Below are positions 8,254 to 14,444 of a DNA stretch of 20,337 nucleotides, piece after piece. The notes under the pieces are model-generated. The model ran no database searches. It was not told where the DNA came from and saw only the letters and a program-made list of their open reading frames with translations. The position numbers and the translations under genes were made by a program. Each line of letters starts with the position of its first letter. Positions within the stretch are counted from its first letter, which is position 1. This DNA is from CAYHWW01 sp964360145 (GTDB lineage Bacteria > Bdellovibrionota > UBA1018 > CAYHWW01): positions 1-20,337 of the forward strand of contig CAYHWW010000045.1 of assembly GCA_964360145.1 (NCBI GenBank), in the 5' to 3' direction.

Positions 8254-8421
8254 ATGGATACTATTAAGCGTTGGAAGTACGCTCTGGTGATGACCAGCAT
8301 GGCGATGTTACTGGTGATTTCGGCATACATGGTAACCCGCATGCCGGACTCCGAGGGGCGTTACCCTCAAAGCGTAAGCAGTGCGGCGCCTGCCGCGGAG
8401 AGCAGCACTCCGAGCCACTGA
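8254..8421 (+). CDS. Small single-span membrane protein (55 residues)
   Basis: ATG at 8254 follows a near-perfect Shine-Dalgarno AAGGAGG (8242-8248), 5 bases upstream, which overlaps the TAA of the NtrC-type regulator. The product starts MDTIKRWKYALVMTSMAMLL, continues VISAYMVTRM and ends in a polar Ser/Ala/Pro-rich tail to TGA 8419-8421. Residues about 9-27 form one hydrophobic segment preceded by positive residues (K5, R6, K8), predicting an N-in signal anchor with a periplasmic tail. The tail overlaps, antisense, the last 55 bases of the EamA gene. No homologue recognised. As the last gene of a sigma-54 signalling operon it could modulate the kinase or another membrane partner, but that is a guess. 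The strong RBS makes translation likely. Confidence 0.65.
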   Translation: MDTIKRWKYALVMTSMAMLLVISAYMVTRMPDSEGRYPQSVSSAAPAAESSTPSH

Positions 8422-9263
8422 CGGCGGTTCATCCGCTCCCCCATGAATAAAGCGAAGAGTTGGGCAAAGAGGATGGACGTATTTCTCAGCGAAATCGTAA
8501 TACCTGGGCCTGAGCGCGAAAGGCCGTAGAGAAAAAGCAAAAACGCCCCCGCGCAAATGCTGCCGGCGGTGAGGAGCTTGATGATGTCAGCACGGCCCGC
8601 TGTTGCCAGTTTGAAGGCCCGGGCCGGTGTCATGCCGAGCAGCAATACCTGCAACAGCACGGCAAGGATCATGGCCGTAGCGAAGAGCGGGGCTGGGGTC
8701 GCGCTATGAATCAGCGCCTGTCCATAGCTGAGATGGTAGCCCGCCACGCAGACAGCGCTGATGAGCGCGAACTGCAGCCCGCGGAGCTGGGCAGGGTCCA
8801 GCTTTCCTCCTGGTCGCGAGGGTGGGGGGCTCAGTAAGGGAACCCCCAAGAGCACCAGCAGCGCTCCGGTGGCGGCATGGGCTGTGATGCGCTCGCCGAG
8901 GAGGGGGATGGACACGGCCCAGACCAGCAGCATGGCACCGCCGCGGATCACTGTATAAACGGGGCCCAGGGGCGACAGGGTCAGGGCGCGTGCCAGGGTG
9001 TAGAAATAGAGGCCTTCAAAAAGACCCGCGGCGATGACCCAGGGCAGAATATCCGGGTTGGACAGCGGCAGCCACGGTGAGTGAGTGGCCACGGCAACGA
9101 AGACAGAGAGGAGCCCGGCCACGGCAAGGACACAGAGGCTCGTGGCCCCCTTGTTTTTGGCGGACTTCAAGAGCGCGTTCCAGCCCGCGTGGAGCACCGC
9201 GGAGATGAGTATCAAGAGGGTCGGTGACACAGTCATAAGGACAGGGGTAGCCGGAAAATTCAT
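8367..9263 (-). CDS. EamA/DMT-superfamily permease
   Basis: About 298 residues from the ATG at 9263; the frame also starts with TTG at 9272, and an ATG at 9236 right before the first membrane helix is possible. None has a clear RBS. The protein is a run of about ten hydrophobic helices in two homologous halves. The first half contains TLLILISAVLHAGWNALLKS and GLFEGLYFYTLARALTLSPLGPVYTVIRG; the second contains SAVCVAGYHLSYGQAL and ends GERMNRRQWLGVLLSAAGAALL. Both halves carry the GER motif before a final helix (PLLGERITAHAATGALLVLLGV in the first). This is the drug/metabolite transporter pattern of inner-membrane exporters of amino acids or metabolites; substrate not predictable. It converges on the signalling operon, overlaps the small membrane ORF, and is divergent from the GGDEF gene. 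Confidence 0.85.
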   Translation of the reverse strand: MNFPATPVLMTVSPTLLILISAVLHAGWNALLKSAKNKGATSLCVLAVAGLLSVFVAVATHSPWLPLSNPDILPWVIAAGLFEGLYFYTLARALTLSPLGPVYTVIRGGAMLLVWAVSIPLLGERITAHAATGALLVLLGVPLLSPPPSRPGGKLDPAQLRGLQFALISAVCVAGYHLSYGQALIHSATPAPLFATAMILAVLLQVLLLGMTPARAFKLATAGRADIIKLLTAGSICAGAFLLFLYGLSRSGPGITISLRNTSILFAQLFALFMGERMNRRQWLGVLLSAAGAALLTL

Positions 9264-9282
9264 ATATTTCAATGATTTAACT

Positions 9283-9300
9283 TTGGCATGGCCCCTGCTT
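9283..9300 (+). promoter_or_regulatory. Sigma-54 (-24/-12) promoter of the GGDEF gene
   Basis: TTGGCATG-GCCC-CTGCTT matches the sigma-54 consensus (YTGGCACG-N4-TTGCW). GG is at 9285-9286 and GC at 9297-9298, exactly 12 bases apart as required. Two mismatches: CAC to CAT and TTGC to CTGC. Transcription would begin near 9309-9310, leaving a leader of about 20 bases with the AGAGG ribosome binding site. A sigma-54 activator is encoded about 1 kb away. Recognised by eye, not scored. Confidence 0.7.
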
Positions 9301-9328
9301 TAGTACCAACCAGAAGCAGAGGCCCCCG

Positions 9329-9985
9329 ATGAACCCTAAGAACGCCACTCCCCAAACAAATTCCGCTGAGCTCATGGATTTCGCCATTCTTGAAATCGAA
9401 GAGAGTTTGCAGACTTTGCAAAAAGTCTATAGCCGCACCATTCACAACCTTTCGAACTTGCGCCTCACCGTCCAGGCTGCGGCCGAAACTGATGAGCTCA
9501 CTCATCTCCTGCGTCGAGGCTCATTTCTTTGTCGCTTGGAGCGCATGCTCAATGACGCCCACGGTCGTGGGGAAGACGTACAAATCATGATGATTGACTT
9601 GGATCACTTCAAAGCCATCAACGATCGCTTCGGCCACCAAGCTGGCGATGAGGTCTTGGAGCGCGTGGGCACGCTGCTCACCCAGTATCTGCGCCCCGGG
9701 GACCTCGCCGGCCGTTACGGCGGCGAGGAGCTCATTGTCGCCGTGGAATGCAGCGAGTGGGATGCCCTTGAGGTGGCGGAACGATTGCGGGCCGCGGTGT
9801 CCGAGGCTGTTTTCGCCATGGCCCAGGGCCACCAGGTCACGATGAGCGTAGGCGTGGCCTCGGCGAAAACTTTCGGGTTCGATGCGAGTCGCTTGATCGC
9901 CGCCGCGGATCGCAGCCTCTACGCCGCGAAAGATGCAGGCCGCAACCGCGTGACCTGCGCGAGGCCGACGGAGGACGCCGCATAA
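9329..9985 (+). CDS. GGDEF diguanylate cyclase
   Basis: 218 residues, ATG with AGAGG (9318-9322) upstream. A short helical N-terminal part (1-50) with EIEESLQTLQKVYSRTIHNLS is likely a coiled-coil dimerisation segment; the GGDEF domain covers about 52-210. Key features: DELTHLLRRGSF, MMIDLDHFKAINDRFGHQAGD with the metal-binding Asp, and GGEEL at 131-135 (active variant). RPGD at 122-125 sits five residues before it, an intact RxxD product-inhibition I-site. This predicts an active, feedback-inhibited enzyme that makes c-di-GMP from two GTP. No sensory domain or membrane segment is seen, so control is probably transcriptional (sigma-54 promoter upstream) and by dimerisation through the helix. 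An HDOD protein in the nearby operon fits a shared signalling theme. Confidence 0.95.
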   Translation: MNPKNATPQTNSAELMDFAILEIEESLQTLQKVYSRTIHNLSNLRLTVQAAAETDELTHLLRRGSFLCRLERMLNDAHGRGEDVQIMMIDLDHFKAINDRFGHQAGDEVLERVGTLLTQYLRPGDLAGRYGGEELIVAVECSEWDALEVAERLRAAVSEAVFAMAQGHQVTMSVGVASAKTFGFDASRLIAAADRSLYAAKDAGRNRVTCARPTEDAA

Positions 9986-10040
9986 CGTTATCAGACTAGG
10001 ATTGTAGTCGTTCTATGACCCCCTTCACATGAACGCTACA

Positions 10041-10150
10041 CACGAGGGAGAGTTCGGGACCACATCTCAGCACCCAACCCGGGCTAAGGACGGCCCCAGC
10101 GGGCGATGGAATGCCCGGGGACTCACACAAAAAACGGGCTCTCCCTCGTG
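10041..10150. other. Nested inverted-repeat element (possible structured RNA or bidirectional terminator)
   Basis: CACGAGGGAGAG (10041-10052) and CTCTCCCTCGTG (10139-10150) are perfect 12-bp complements 86 bases apart. The stem can extend inward by G-T and G-C pairs. Inside, CCCGGGC (10078-10084) pairs with GCCCGGG (10113-10119), and within that GCCC-CAGC-GGGC (10093-10104) forms a tip. A competing hairpin CGGGC-GATGGAAT-GCCCG (10100-10117) is possible. It lies between convergent genes (GGDEF and lepB) where no protein frame is convincing. No T-run follows on either strand and no known RNA-family motif was recognised. Strand unknown. Confidence 0.5.
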
Positions 10151-10158
10151 CAATACTA

Positions 10159-10923
10159 CTAACGGATGACTGTTCCCACCCGCTCCGGGTGGAAAAAATA
10201 CTCGCCCTTGCCGAAGTCGAGCCAAAGGGAAAACCATATGAAGAGGGCTTTGCCCCGCACGTTGGTGAGGGGCACGAACCCCCACACCCGGGAGTCGGCG
10301 CTGTAATCCCTGTTGTCTCCCATCACGAAGAGGTGTCCCTCGGGGACCTCGACCTCCCCGCTATTGGCGAAGTAGGGGCGGCTGGAATCAGCGAGCACGT
10401 AGTGTTTGAGTGGCCGTCCCGGCACATCTTCATTGAAGAGTTGCAACGCGGACTTGTCGTATTCACGACCTTCAATGGAAGCCACCACGGCGCTGGGAGA
10501 CTCCGCAAGTTCGCGTTTTACCGGTGTGCCATTGAGGTAGATCACCTTGCCATGCACGGCCACGCGGTCGCCGGGAAGGCCAACGACCCGCTTGATGTAG
10601 TGCAGGGATTCATCCTTGGGGTACTTGAACACGATGACGTCCCCGCGTTCAGGCAGCGTGGACGGGCCGATGTGGAGGGGTTCACGCACGAACCAATCCC
10701 AGAAGGGCGCTTTCCACCCGTAGGCGAACTTGTTAACAAAGATGTAGTCGCCCACCATGAGAGTGGGGATCATGCTGCCCGAGGGGATTTTGAAGGCCTC
10801 GATGACGCTGGAACGCACGGCGAGCACGATGATGATGGCGACGCCGAGGGATTTGATTTGCTCCCAGAGCCAATGGGCGGCGGCGCCGATGCCTTTTTTT
10901 GGGGGGATTTTTTTGCTGCTCAT
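10159..10923 (-). CDS. lepB: Signal peptidase I (type I leader peptidase)
   Basis: 254 residues. It cleaves signal peptides of exported preproteins at the outer face of the inner membrane. One N-terminal membrane anchor (about 25-42) leads into IPSGSMIPTL with catalytic Ser50; the general base Lys111 lies in YIKRVVGLPGD, and box E GDNRDYSADSRVWG precedes the C-terminal beta part. All essential motifs are intact. Length is typical of a short Gram-negative LepB with only one anchor. The start ATG lies 12 bases after the stop of the TPR gene, indicating one transcript from mutS2 or the SEC-C gene. The first codons run through A7, C6 and A7 tracts (10894-10914 on the plus strand) encoding KKIPPKK, a positively charged cytoplasmic tip. 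Confidence 0.96.
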   Translation of the reverse strand: MSSKKIPPKKGIGAAAHWLWEQIKSLGVAIIIVLAVRSSVIEAFKIPSGSMIPTLMVGDYIFVNKFAYGWKAPFWDWFVREPLHIGPSTLPERGDVIVFKYPKDESLHYIKRVVGLPGDRVAVHGKVIYLNGTPVKRELAESPSAVVASIEGREYDKSALQLFNEDVPGRPLKHYVLADSSRPYFANSGEVEVPEGHLFVMGDNRDYSADSRVWGFVPLTNVRGKALFIWFSLWLDFGKGEYFFHPERVGTVIR

Positions 10924-10935
10924 ATCTCGGGGCCG

Positions 10936-11496
10936 TTAGTGGAGGAAGCGAGCCAGCTCATCGCGGACTTCGCGGGCGCGCTTGGCTTTAGGGTCATGGA
11001 GGAGACTGTTTTCAATGGCGCTCAAAGCCGCTCCCACCATGCCGCGAGAGGCCTGGCAGCGGGAAAGGTTGTAGTAAATCTGGGCCTGGGGCCCTGGGAT
11101 GCGGGCGGAGATGGCTTTCTGGAGGCATTTCTCCGCATCATCGTAGGAGTGTTTTTCGATGTAGTAGAACCCCAAGTCGTTCCATGCGACGCCGAATTCG
11201 GGGTTCAGGTCCACGGCCTTGCGGCACTGGGTAATGGCGGCGTCCAGATCACCCATGAGCCCCAATACGGAGCCAAGTTGGGTGAAGGCTTCTGGGCTGG
11301 GTTTGCGTTGGAGCGAGCGATTGAAGCAGGCGGCGGCGGCGGGCAGATTGCCGGCATTTTGGTACAACATGCCCGAGTGAAAGAACGGGTCCTCGTTGCG
11401 TAGAGCGATGCCGTGAGGCACGGCAGCCGCTGGTGTCTGAGGCGCTGCGGGCTTCACGCGGGGTTGTTTTTTGCGCTCGTCGCGATGTCGTTCCAT
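10936..11496 (-). CDS. TPR-repeat protein
   Basis: 186 residues. A basic, Pro/Ala-rich N-terminus (1-35) is followed by tandem tetratricopeptide repeats (about 36-165): DPFFHSGMLYQNAGNLPAAAACFNRSL, AFTQLGSVLGLMGDLDAAITQCRKAVDLNPEF, AWNDLGFYYIEKHSYDDAEKCLQKAI, and a fourth ending ENSLLHDP. The helix-pair consensus residues are clear. TPR proteins act as protein-binding scaffolds; no signal peptide, so probably cytoplasmic. The start overlaps the end of the SEC-C gene by 43 bases in another frame; RBS is weak, and a start further in cannot be excluded, but reading from 11496 keeps a plausible charged tail. Partner unknown. Confidence 0.85.
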   Translation of the reverse strand: MERHRDERKKQPRVKPAAPQTPAAAVPHGIALRNEDPFFHSGMLYQNAGNLPAAAACFNRSLQRKPSPEAFTQLGSVLGLMGDLDAAITQCRKAVDLNPEFGVAWNDLGFYYIEKHSYDDAEKCLQKAISARIPGPQAQIYYNLSRCQASRGMVGAALSAIENSLLHDPKAKRAREVRDELARFLH

Positions 11497-11819
11497 ACAC
11501 TCATGAATGCCTTGAAAAGGCGGTCGGCCTGCTTTTTGTTGCGCAGGCTCAGGTTGTCGTCGCTGAAAATAGTTTCAATGACTTGCACGGGGCTGGGGGG
11601 CATTTGCTGGGAGAGGGCTTCGCGGATCTTCGCCGCGACGTCATCCACTGTGAGCTCTGGAGCATAGCGGGCCAACTGGGTGTTGAGATTGCTGCGATTG
11701 ATCTCAGCGGGGTCCACCGGAGCTGTTTCCACCGGCATGGCGGGCTTGAGCGCACAGCACTTTTTGTACTTCTGGCCGCTGCCACAGGGGCAGGGCTCGT
11801 TGCGTCCGACCTTAGTCAT
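11454..11819 (-). CDS. SEC-C motif protein
   Basis: 121 residues. The N-terminus KVGRNEPCPCGSGQKYKKCC is a full SEC-C zinc-binding motif (Cys10, Cys12, Cys21, Cys22), as found at the C-terminus of SecA and in many small proteins, where it binds Zn and, in SecA, SecB and ribosomes. The rest (about 30-121) is a helical segment including LTVDDVAAKIREALSQQMPPSPVQVIETIF and KQADRLFKAFMSVWND; no further domain recognised. An AGGCAGGA-like RBS precedes the ATG at 11819. It sits between mutS2 and TPR-lepB in one unidirectional cluster. A link to protein export through lepB is suggestive only. Confidence 0.8.
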   Translation of the reverse strand: MTKVGRNEPCPCGSGQKYKKCCALKPAMPVETAPVDPAEINRSNLNTQLARYAPELTVDDVAAKIREALSQQMPPSPVQVIETIFSDDNLSLRNKKQADRLFKAFMSVWNDIATSAKNNPA

Positions 11820-11866
11820 CAGTGTCCTGCCTCAGCTCGTGTCTTATCCTCGTTTAAACGCTGAAT

Positions 11867-14257
11867 TCAACTATCGAATTCAACCAAGAACGCTCCGTCA
11901 TCCATGGCCCGCTCCGGGCGCACCTCTTTGATGTAGGGCAGGCGCCCCGCGACTTCCTTCAGAGCGGTCTTCACGGCGCCTGTGCCGTGGCCAGTGACGA
12001 TTTTGACCTGAGCAGAGCCAGAGCGAAATGCTTGGTCAAGGAACTGCTCCAAGTCCCCGACGGCCTCATCGTAGCGCTTGCCCCGGAGGTCCAGCGTGCG
12101 GGAGGCGGGGGCCGAGGTGTCCCAGTGGGCCGCGGTTGCCCGAGAGGTGGGGCGGTGGGGGGCACCAGCGGTGGTTTCCAGCCACTCCAACTCGTCCATG
12201 GGCCGTTGGATGCGCAGGGCGCCCACCTGAATGGTGGCCATGCGCCCTTCAATGCTCAGGATGCGGCCGCGGTTGCCCCCGAAGGTGCGGACCTTCACTT
12301 GATCCCCCGGGGCAGGTTCCCGCAGGGGGGAGGCTGTGTTCGTGGCGGTACTTGGCGTGAGTTGGCGCTTGTGCTTGAGGGCCTCGCCTTCGATTTCTTG
12401 AGCCACCTCATCAGCGCTTTGCTGCAGCCTTTGCATGGCTTGAGGGGCGGAGCTCACACCCTGGCGTTCGTAGCTCTTCACCCGCTCTTCCATCTGGGCA
12501 ACGGTGTCGCTCAGCCGCTTCTCGGCGAGGGCCGCGAAGGCCGCATACTGGGTTGAAAAATGCTCTCTCTCTTCATCGAGGCGCTGGCGGCGTTGGGCAT
12601 AGTCTTGCTCCAAGGCCGCGGCGGAGGCGCGGTTTTCCGCGGCCAAGGCCTCTTCTTTTGTCTGGAGGGCCTTCATGGCGCGATCATAGTCTTGGCGCTC
12701 GTTGGAGATAAGGGTCTGGGCCCGGGTTAAAATATCGCCGGGAAAGCCAAGGCGTTGGGCAACGTCGAGGGCGTGGCTGGAGCCCGTTTCATCCACCCGC
12801 AGGCGAAAACTGGGGCGGCCGTTGCGGAATTCCATGGCGGCGACCCCCATGCCCGTGAGCGCCCGGGCGCGGGCCGCGAGGAGGGAGAAGTGGGTGGTGA
12901 CCAGCACGTGATGGCCCCGCTCCTGCAGCCGTTCGAGCACGGCTTGGGCCAGGGCCGCCGCCTCTTCAGGGTCCGTGCTGGAGAGGATTTCATCGATGAT
13001 GACGAGCCAGGGGCCGCCCTCGATGGTGAGGAGTTCTTGTAGATCTTTGAGCTGGGCGGAGAAGGAGCTCAGGCCGCCGGAGAGATCCTGCTCGTCACCG
13101 ATGAGGGCAGCCACGCCAGCGTAGGTGGGCACCGCGGAGTTTTCTTCGGCGGCGATGGGCAGGCCCAGGCCGGCCATGAGGGAGGCTAGGGCCACGGCTT
13201 TGATGAAGACAGTTTTACCGCCGGTGTTGGGGCCGCTGATGATGAGGATGGAGCGCCCGCCATCGAGGGCGAGGTCGTTGGCAACGGGCTCCACGCCGGT
13301 GAGAGGAAGCAGCGGATGGATGAGGCCCACGGTGCGCAATGTCGTCCCCGTTTCTACAGCGCCGCGGAGCCGCCAGTCCTCAGCGAGGCGGGCGGCCGCC
13401 ATCCAGTAATCCAGCTCAGCCAGTCTCTCCACCCAGGGGTCGTAGATGTTGGCGAACTCGGCGATGCGGCCGGAAAGATCCCGGAGGATACGCCATTCCT
13501 CGGTGCGGATCTTCTGGTCCATTTCTTGGAGCTCGTTGTTGGCCGCCATGAACTCATTGGGTTCGATGAAGAGGGATTGGCGGGTCTGGCTGCGGGAATG
13601 AAGGCTGCCCGAAAGCGATGCCTGACGGTCCGAGCGTAGCGGCACCACGAAGCGGCCGTCCAGCACGTCGTAGTAATTGTCTTGGAGGATGCCGTCGCGA
13701 TGCCAGTCGTTGACTCGGCTTTGGAGGAATTTCTCGAAGCCGAGGCGCTTGGAGGCCCGCGCGGTCCTCAGGTCTGCGAGCTCCCGGGAGGCGGTGTCGA
13801 GGATTTCCCCGAGGCTGTTCACGGACCGGTCGATGTCATCGCAGAGGCGGGGGCGTTTGGGGAGTTCCGCGAGGGAGGCGACCAGAGCAGGTGCTACTTC
13901 CTTGATACGGTCCAGCTCACTGGCAACGAGGCCGCAGGTGGCCATGAAGTGGCCGCAGACGTGGACCTGTTGCGGGTCGAGAGTGCCGTCTTTGAGGGCC
14001 AGGTCGAAAAACTCCCGGGGGTCCAGAGTGTCGGCGAGAAATCCGTGAAAGGCGGAATGGGTAGCCTGGATTTGGCGGCATTCCCCCACCATGTTTTGGG
14101 TGCGGGCGCGGTTGGCGGCATGGGCCCCTTCAGTCGGCGCGGCGTTTAAAGTTTCACAGCAGGCACGGCCCAGGGGGCTGCGGGCGCGTTCGGACAGCGC
14201 CGCGATGATGCGGGGCCATTCCAGGACCTGGAGGGATCGTGCGGCGAGACGGTGCAT
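11867..14257 (-). CDS. mutS2: MutS2 family ATPase / endonuclease
   Basis: 796 residues, the usual MutS2 length. No MutS mismatch-binding N-terminal domain; it starts directly with the core helical region (LEWPRIIAALSERARSPLGR). ATPase: Walker A GPNTGGKT (342-349), DEQDLSGGLSSFSAQLKDL as the signature region, Walker B VIIDE (Asp422-Glu423), and TTHFSLLAARA as the switch. A long coiled coil (about 505-615) follows, then a KOW-like GDQVKVRTFGGNRGRIL segment and a C-terminal Smr nuclease domain with LDLRG (722-726) and TGHGTGAV. MutS2 is known to act on recombination intermediates and, in Bacillus, on stalled or collided ribosomes. Odd: after Walker B the loop reads ILSSTDPEE where MutS2 proteins usually have a GAGTDPxEGAA-like sequence. 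Leads the minus-strand cluster; divergent from the nucleosidase operon. Confidence 0.95.
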   Translation of the reverse strand: MHRLAARSLQVLEWPRIIAALSERARSPLGRACCETLNAAPTEGAHAANRARTQNMVGECRQIQATHSAFHGFLADTLDPREFFDLALKDGTLDPQQVHVCGHFMATCGLVASELDRIKEVAPALVASLAELPKRPRLCDDIDRSVNSLGEILDTASRELADLRTARASKRLGFEKFLQSRVNDWHRDGILQDNYYDVLDGRFVVPLRSDRQASLSGSLHSRSQTRQSLFIEPNEFMAANNELQEMDQKIRTEEWRILRDLSGRIAEFANIYDPWVERLAELDYWMAAARLAEDWRLRGAVETGTTLRTVGLIHPLLPLTGVEPVANDLALDGGRSILIISGPNTGGKTVFIKAVALASLMAGLGLPIAAEENSAVPTYAGVAALIGDEQDLSGGLSSFSAQLKDLQELLTIEGGPWLVIIDEILSSTDPEEAAALAQAVLERLQERGHHVLVTTHFSLLAARARALTGMGVAAMEFRNGRPSFRLRVDETGSSHALDVAQRLGFPGDILTRAQTLISNERQDYDRAMKALQTKEEALAAENRASAAALEQDYAQRRQRLDEEREHFSTQYAAFAALAEKRLSDTVAQMEERVKSYERQGVSSAPQAMQRLQQSADEVAQEIEGEALKHKRQLTPSTATNTASPLREPAPGDQVKVRTFGGNRGRILSIEGRMATIQVGALRIQRPMDELEWLETTAGAPHRPTSRATAAHWDTSAPASRTLDLRGKRYDEAVGDLEQFLDQAFRSGSAQVKIVTGHGTGAVKTALKEVAGRLPYIKEVRPERAMDDGAFLVEFDS

Positions 14258-14362
14258 GGTGGGATAAGGCTATCTTAAGTGGCGTTGGATGCGCACCTGA
14301 GAAGTGAGGGGCGTGATGCGGATTTGCCATTCCGCCATCCAGGATACTATCGGGCCAGAACA

Positions 14363-14393
14363 CTATTGTGATCGCTATTGTGATCGCTATAAA
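14363..14393 (+). promoter_or_regulatory. Tandem 12-bp repeat overlapping a probable sigma-70 promoter
   Basis: CTATTGTGATCG occurs twice in direct tandem (14363-14374, 14375-14386), followed by the partial third copy CTAT. The first copy supplies TTGTGA (14366-14371) as a -35-like element; 16 bases on, TATAAA (14388-14393) is a good -10. Transcription would start near 14400 and run into the three-gene operon. The direct repeat could be a one-turn-spaced operator, since 12 bp is close to a helical turn; the TGTGA core also resembles a CRP half-site. No CRP palindrome is complete. Confidence 0.5.
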
Positions 14394-14444
14394 CAAAATC
14401 TGTTTTAATGACTTAGCGACTATGATATCAACCAGCGCAGAATC

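Noticed and set aside
9071..9089. GCCAC...GTGGC inverted repeat as an activator site for the sigma-54 promoter
   Set aside because: Distance is suitable, but the repeat is only 5 bp, lies in EamA coding sequence and is easily expected by chance.
10041..10150. SRP RNA, 6S RNA or a known riboswitch as identity of the nested inverted repeat
   Set aside because: No SRP tip motif (GGAAGGAAGC-like) and no recognised riboswitch core; some resemblance to the open bubble of 6S RNA is too loose to claim.
10111..11403. 430-residue open frame on the plus strand opposite lepB and the TPR gene
   Set aside because: It mirrors two clearly recognisable minus-strand proteins with intact motifs, has no RBS and shows no known domain; it is a by-product of GC-rich codon use.
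14366..14383. CRP-type site in the tandem repeat
   Set aside because: TGTGA occurs twice as a direct repeat, not as the inverted TGTGA-N6-TCACA palindrome.
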